Assembly: GCA_016715945.1 (NCBI GenBank)
Contig: JADJXJ010000001.1
Span: forward strand, 1-64,000
Length of the DNA stretch: 64,000 nt
Direction of reading: 5' to 3'
Source: Bacteroidota bacterium
GTDB taxonomy: Bacteria > Bacteroidota > Bacteroidia > Bacteroidales > F082
This document shows, one piece after another, positions 60,716 to 64,000 of the stretch. Under the pieces are notes generated by a model. The model was not told the origin of the DNA, ran no database searches, and saw nothing but the letters and a program-made list of their open reading frames with translations. How positions within the stretch are numbered: position 1 is the first letter of the stretch; the number at the start of each line of letters is the position of its first letter. Both the position numbers and the translations under genes were made by a program.

Positions 60716-60856
60716 TGCCCTATAACGTTTTCGGGCTTTGCGTTCGGGCGGGTTTCAGAGCGAAAAACTGTCAACCAGCATTGAACTTAAATAGAAGCAC
60801 AAAGCTCCAAGTTTGCACGTCACCCCGCCTGACGCAAAACCCTTGTTATATGCCGT
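60716..60856 (-). repeat. attC-like site C
   Basis: Left arm ATAAC-GTTTT-CGGGCTTTGCG then GGCGGG; right arm, reverse complemented, ATAAC-AA-GGGTTTTGCG then GGCGGGG. The central region (ACTGTCAACCAGCA, TAGAAGCACAAAGCT, TTTGCACGTCACC) is shared with sites A and D. The stop codon of the SRPBCC gene (60846-60848) lies in its GGCATATAAC end. Confidence 0.75.
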
Positions 60857-61385
60857 TTTTCTTTCTGTCGCGTTTCTTTTCACATTCTTGTTTTAAAAGA
60901 TCAAGCCACTTTTGCATACCTTTTTCTAAGTTCTTATTAAATGACTTTTTCAAAAGTTTTGCAAGGAAGCCTTCCATACTTTCGTCAACTGAAACTTTGG
61001 TTTGTCCGTTAGTTTCTGCTAATGTCCAGTTGTGAATAGCAAACATACCAAAAGATTTTCCTGTCCAGCCGAAGTTTTTATACGGCTCAACGGTGTGAAG
61101 AGTTGAATGAATTTTTGCTCCACCAGTTTTCCAATCAAATGTAGTTTCTGGTTTTAATTCTCCATTCAATTTTGATTTACTGATATCAGCCTGCCAAGTT
61201 GCCCAATTGTCAATATTGGTCAATACTGCCCAAACTTTTTCACTACTTGCGTTGATAGTGATTGTCTTGCTGCACTTTACTGGTGCGTTGTCATTGATAC
61301 TTTTCATTTTTGAATTGCTTTGTGCAAATGAACTCACTGAAATTATGAAGCCAATTACGGTTAGTAAATTTGATTTTGTGGACAT
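60846..61385 (-). CDS. Exported SRPBCC-fold protein (cassette gene)
   Basis: 179 residues. Signal peptide MSTKSNLLTVIGFIISVSSF, then a polyketide-cyclase/START-like fold (ITINASSEKVWAVLTNIDNW, LHTVEPYKNFGWTGKSFGMF, SMEGFLAKLLKKSF). Likely binds a hydrophobic ligand outside the cytoplasm. Its stop codon is within attC-like site C. Shares a cassette with the Crp/Fnr gene just upstream (61 nt). Confidence 0.8.
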   Translation of the reverse strand: MSTKSNLLTVIGFIISVSSFAQSNSKMKSINDNAPVKCSKTITINASSEKVWAVLTNIDNWATWQADISKSKLNGELKPETTFDWKTGGAKIHSTLHTVEPYKNFGWTGKSFGMFAIHNWTLAETNGQTKVSVDESMEGFLAKLLKKSFNKNLEKGMQKWLDLLKQECEKKRDRKKNGI

Positions 61386-61446
61386 TGATGTTAGTATTTA
61401 ACGATGCAAAGGTATGCACAAAATCAAGCCTTACTCTTGATAAAAA

Positions 61447-62028
61447 TCAAGAAGTTCTGCCAGCCGTTTTTTTTTTTCTTAGTCTGCTTAATGTTTCAGG
61501 CGCCATACCAAGCATTGAAGCTAAATATTGTAATGGCACTTGGTTAAACAATTCTTTATTGAAATTGAAAAGTTGATTGTATCTTTCCTCTGCTGTCATT
61601 GAAATGTGTTGCAAAACCCTGTCTTCTAAAACTGTAAAGCATTTACCTATGAAAAATTTTTCTAACTCAGACCAATATGGAATAATTTGTGCAATTTTTT
61701 GATGGTCATTTTTGTCAATAACATAGAGTTCACAATCGGTTAAAGCCTGAATATTCCAACGAGCTGGTTGCTCAAACATAAAACTTAATAAATCAACTAC
61801 AAAATAGCCTTTTGTTGAAATCCATTTAGTTACTTCCTTGTTGTCAATAAACACAAATTCTCTTAAGATACCTGTCTGAACGAAACCAAGTCTGTCCGAA
61901 TGTCTGCCCTTTTTGAGAAAATAGTCGCCCTTTTTTAAAGTCACAGGTTTGAAAAACGAACTTATCTTAGTCAAGTCGTCTTTGTTAACACCAAAATAGG
62001 TCTGTATGTATTTTTCTAATTCTGTCAT
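61447..62028 (-). CDS. Crp/Fnr-family transcriptional regulator (cassette gene)
   Basis: 193 residues. An N-terminal cyclic-nucleotide-binding-like barrel (about 20-120: FFKPVTLKKGDYFLKKGRHS, LGFVQTGILREFVF) and a C-terminal winged helix (QYLASMLGMAPETLSRLRKK). The barrel lacks an obvious cAMP-binding Arg-Glu set, as in many Bacteroidota members of this family, so its ligand is unknown. It may regulate its own cassette; the next gene is an exported SRPBCC protein. A run of T/A near 61468 in the C-terminus encodes several Lys. Confidence 0.88.
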   Translation of the reverse strand: MTELEKYIQTYFGVNKDDLTKISSFFKPVTLKKGDYFLKKGRHSDRLGFVQTGILREFVFIDNKEVTKWISTKGYFVVDLLSFMFEQPARWNIQALTDCELYVIDKNDHQKIAQIIPYWSELEKFFIGKCFTVLEDRVLQHISMTAEERYNQLFNFNKELFNQVPLQYLASMLGMAPETLSRLRKKKTAGRTS

Positions 62029-62050
62029 TATTGTTAGGTCGTTCTAAAAT

Positions 62051-62190
62051 GGCATATAACGTTTTGCGTGTTGCCGCAGTTGGCGATTTCGGAGAACTTC
62101 ACTGTCAACCTGCACAAAAGTTTGATAGGAGCACTCAGCTTCAATTTTGCACGTCACCGCCAATTGAGGCAACACGCTGTTACCAGCTGG
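62051..62190 (-). repeat. attC-like site D
   Basis: The cleanest example. Left arm GGCATATAAC-GTTTT-GCGTGTTGCC-gcag-TTGGCG; right arm, reverse complemented, GGTAAC-A-GCGTGTTGCC-tcaa-TTGGCG. The 10-bp inner block pairs perfectly and the GTTTT spacer is unpaired. The central region again contains ACTGTCAACC and TTTTGCACGTCACC. Confidence 0.75.
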
Positions 62191-62416
62191 CGTTCTTGTC
62201 CACCGTGTCTGTAAACCATTGTCGTTGTTGAGTTTCACCGTCATTGTCTTTGTCGTGTTGGTCTGTGCGGTTGCGTATTTTTTATTTTCAGAAGGGGAGG
62301 AGATTTTTTTTAATTCAATTTTGTCTGGGTGGGAAAGGTGGAAGCTCTTTTGCAAGCTTTGGTCAGTGCTTGGGCTTGTGCGGCTTGCAAATGTGCTTAC
62401 ACCTGTGCGAAGGCTT

Positions 62417-63091
62417 TTAGAATTCTGTTTCAAGTAAGTGTCCATTATCTTTTAACCAATCTTTTGCTTTGTTGTAATGTGGTAACTGAACCGAAACTAT
62501 GTTCCAAAATTCAGGTGTGTGGTTCGCTTCCAGTAGATGTGTCAGTTCGTGAACTATGATGTAGTCAATTACATAAATCGGGGCTTTGATTAGTCGCCAG
62601 TTGAAGTTGATATTGTCCTTTGGTGTGCAGGAACCCCAACGATATTTCAAGTCCAGAATTTTGATGGCTTTATAATTAACTCCAATATTCTTTGCATGAA
62701 ACTTTACTTTAGGAATAATTTTTTCCTCAGCCTGTTTTACATACCATTTTCTGAAAAGTTGTTCTGCCTTGGATTGGTTTGATTTGCTGATGTAAAACTT
62801 ATTATCAAACTGTATTCCTTCTATTTCATCCTGAACGATTTCCATTTTGTGGTGTTTGCCCAAAAACAATAGTGATTCACCAGAAACAAACTCCTTTCTC
62901 GGTTTTGGATTCTCGTATTTCTGCGGATGATTGATTTTCTGAAACAGTAGGAATTTTCTTTTGCTGATTTCTTTTTCAATTAACTCTTTGCTGGTATTCA
63001 GAGGGGCACGAACAACCACACGTCTGTCTCTCTCAACAATAATGCTGAGTGTCTTTCGATTGGAATATTGTATGGAATACTCTATTTGCAT
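62417..63091 (-). CDS. M48/YgjP-type zinc metallopeptidase of a type I R-M locus
   Basis: 224 residues. HELTHLLEANHTPEFW gives HExxH plus a downstream His, as in YgjP (DUF45). RWGSCTPKDNINFNWRL is the other family hallmark. Members often lie directly after hsdR; here the start is 2 nt after the hsdR stop. The role in restriction loci is not established. Between its stop and attC-like site D lie ~230 bp with no gene; a TGCAAGC/GCTTGCA inverted repeat lies at about 62352-62391. Confidence 0.88.
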   Translation of the reverse strand: MQIEYSIQYSNRKTLSIIVERDRRVVVRAPLNTSKELIEKEISKRKFLLFQKINHPQKYENPKPRKEFVSGESLLFLGKHHKMEIVQDEIEGIQFDNKFYISKSNQSKAEQLFRKWYVKQAEEKIIPKVKFHAKNIGVNYKAIKILDLKYRWGSCTPKDNINFNWRLIKAPIYVIDYIIVHELTHLLEANHTPEFWNIVSVQLPHYNKAKDWLKDNGHLLETEF

Positions 63092-63093
63092 CG

Positions 63094-64000
63094 TTAGGCA
63101 GCGTATAAGATAATATCGTGATTGGATTTTGCCAGTTCCATAATTCTTGAAGCAATTTCGTTCCGTCTTCCAAAAATACCGGGGATTGCTTTTGTCAGGC
63201 CTTGTTCTTCGGATATGAGAATGTCCACAATTTCACCTTTCAGACGGTTTTGTGAAGGAATATTTCGCCAAAATCCAATGGCACCAATTTCAAGCTTTAC
63301 TTTTTCAAATACCTCTTTGGTTACACCCACCAAAAGTGTGATTTCTTCTTCTGTAAGTTCCGGTTTATCTCCGTAAAATTCTTTTCTGAAAATTCGAAAA
63401 AAGGGCATTTGCTTTTTGCGATGTAAGCCATAGGTTGGCTCTTTCTCCTTGTCCAGGATTTTTCTACGCAGTTCTTCCAACCGCCTGTAAATCTCGTCCC
63501 AGTTGTTTTTGAATTCTCTTAAGATTTCTGCTAATGCTTCGGCAAATGATGCATACAGTTCAGGGTCTTCAGTGATATTAATATCAATAAAGTGGCGAAT
63601 GGCATGTTCTACTTCTGCTGCTTTGGTTTTGGTGCGTTGCTTGGTTTTTACATGGTCGAAAAAGTTTTCGTCCATAATAGAAATGGGCTCAACTTTTTGC
63701 TCAATGCCTTGTGATTTCAGAAATTCATCTGTAATGCTTCGCAACTTGGCAGGAATGCCTTTCATGCTCATACGTGAATCTCTGAAATGCTGCCCTGCTA
63801 AAACATTCAATTCTGTAAAACGGAACATGTCTTTTACATAGTCCAGTGCTTCCTTTCTTGGAAACACATTATCAATGGCTCGCATAAATTTACGATATGC
63901 GTCAATGAACTTAAAACGTATGTCTTCATCATAGAACAAATCATAAAAGGCATCAGAATCAGAAAGGTCATCAATGCCGTTTTCTTTAAACAGTTTCCAA
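63094..64000 (-). CDS. hsdR: Type I restriction enzyme R subunit, C-terminal part
   Basis: ~302 residues are visible and the gene continues past the right edge. The C-terminal helical region of HsdR is seen: FRFTELNVLAGQHFRDSRMS, EVEHAIRHFIDINITEDPEL, FKNNWDEIYRRLEELRRKIL, and the end KAIPGIFGRRNEIASRIMEL. The nuclease and helicase motifs are outside the window. It is paired with a YgjP-type peptidase gene, a known arrangement for type I loci. AT-rich like the cassette array beside it. Confidence 0.85.
   Translation of the reverse strand, partial: WKLFKENGIDDLSDSDAFYDLFYDEDIRFKFIDAYRKFMRAIDNVFPRKEALDYVKDMFRFTELNVLAGQHFRDSRMSMKGIPAKLRSITDEFLKSQGIEQKVEPISIMDENFFDHVKTKQRTKTKAAEVEHAIRHFIDINITEDPELYASFAEALAEILREFKNNWDEIYRRLEELRRKILDKEKEPTYGLHRKKQMPFFRIFRKEFYGDKPELTEEEITLLVGVTKEVFEKVKLEIGAIGFWRNIPSQNRLKGEIVDILISEEQGLTKAIPGIFGRRNEIASRIMELAKSNHDIILYAA

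Larger units (their letters stand above)
58554..62190 (-). mobile_element. Integron-like gene cassette array without visible integrase
   Basis: Five small AT-rich genes, all on the minus strand, are separated by four homologous ~105-140-bp imperfect palindromes (58554, 59748, 60716, 62051). Cassettes as read: Crp/Fnr plus SRPBCC; SDR; YciI-like plus DUF4287. Genes inside a cassette are 4-61 nt apart with no palindrome between them. One stop codon (60846-60848) lies inside the palindrome's outer core, as is common in integron cassettes. No intI-like gene is in the window, so it could be a cluster of attC sites lacking an integrase or the far part of a longer array. On this strand polarity an attI/intI would lie at higher coordinates. 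Confidence 0.7.

Noticed and set aside
58670..62028. Transposon or insertion sequence explanation for the palindromes
   Set aside because: No transposase, no target-site duplications, and every copy sits between cassette-like genes with the same orientation; attC sites explain this better.
62044..62445. A 133-codon minus-strand frame across the attC-like site D
   Set aside because: It runs through the palindrome and the non-coding spacer behind the metallopeptidase, overlaps that gene's end and has no family resemblance.
1..64000. rRNA or tRNA genes
   Set aside because: No rRNA stretch and no tRNA cloverleaf pattern was recognised by eye; a covariance-model scan was not possible.

Overview
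The window reads as chromosomal DNA of a member of the phylum Bacteroidota. The signs are several secreted giants, two of them with type IX secretion (T9SS) C-terminal sorting domains; an OmpP1/FadL-type porin; an eight-gene guaB-parvulin-moxR run; fused lipid-biosynthesis enzymes; and six TAnnTTTG-type -7 promoter boxes a short distance upstream of start codons. The genus cannot be named from the sequence. Positions 1-58,000 are GC-rich (roughly 50-57% by eye). The last ~5.4 kb is clearly AT-rich and looks like acquired DNA.

Region 1 (1-12.4 kb, minus strand) is one giant secreted GH13 alpha-amylase-family protein. Its catalytic domain sits in the middle of two tandem arrays: an N-terminal 723-bp repeat (Ig-like plus companion domain) and a C-terminal 801-bp two-domain repeat that runs off the left edge. 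The last two 801-bp units are each one base short and carry three frame breaks. Region 2 (12.6-16.4 kb) has an HGSNAT-like membrane acyltransferase divergent from an exported Gfo/Idh/MocA oxidoreductase. It also has a truncated third copy of a small sorting-signal protein, and a DUF4160-DUF2442 pair whose first gene is broken by a single amber codon. Region 3 (16.5-29.3 kb, minus strand) holds two secreted-protein operons that each end in the same pair: a T9SS protein followed by a tiny PID-CTERM-like protein. The last ~1.5 kb of the two operons is nearly identical. One T9SS protein is split by a +1 frame change. The second operon starts with a secreted endonuclease I.

Region 4 (29.5-57.5 kb) is mostly housekeeping: a 2Fe-2S ferredoxin; a PPDK/PEP synthase regulatory protein with a zinc-ribbon protein; ValRS; a formyltransferase/beta-propeller fusion with a flippase; FadL; and the run guaB - three parvulin-type foldases - moxR - HlyD-like adaptor - MacB-like permease - rlmD. 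Then come an AMP-ligase/ACP/PlsC fusion, a metallophosphoesterase, HMG-CoA synthase and a DUF2200 protein.

Region 5 (57.5-64 kb) begins with a gene-free strip holding eleven 21-bp direct repeats and a pyrimidine-rich minisatellite. It continues as a small integron-like cassette array: five short AT-rich genes (DUF4287/DUF5655, YciI-like, SDR, SRPBCC, Crp/Fnr), all on one strand, separated by four homologous imperfect palindromes that look like attC sites. One cassette stop codon lies inside an attC core, and the last attC is cut off at the minisatellite. No integrase is visible. The array abuts the 3' end of a type I restriction locus (hsdR plus a YgjP/M48 metallopeptidase). This region is the best candidate for an under-described system.
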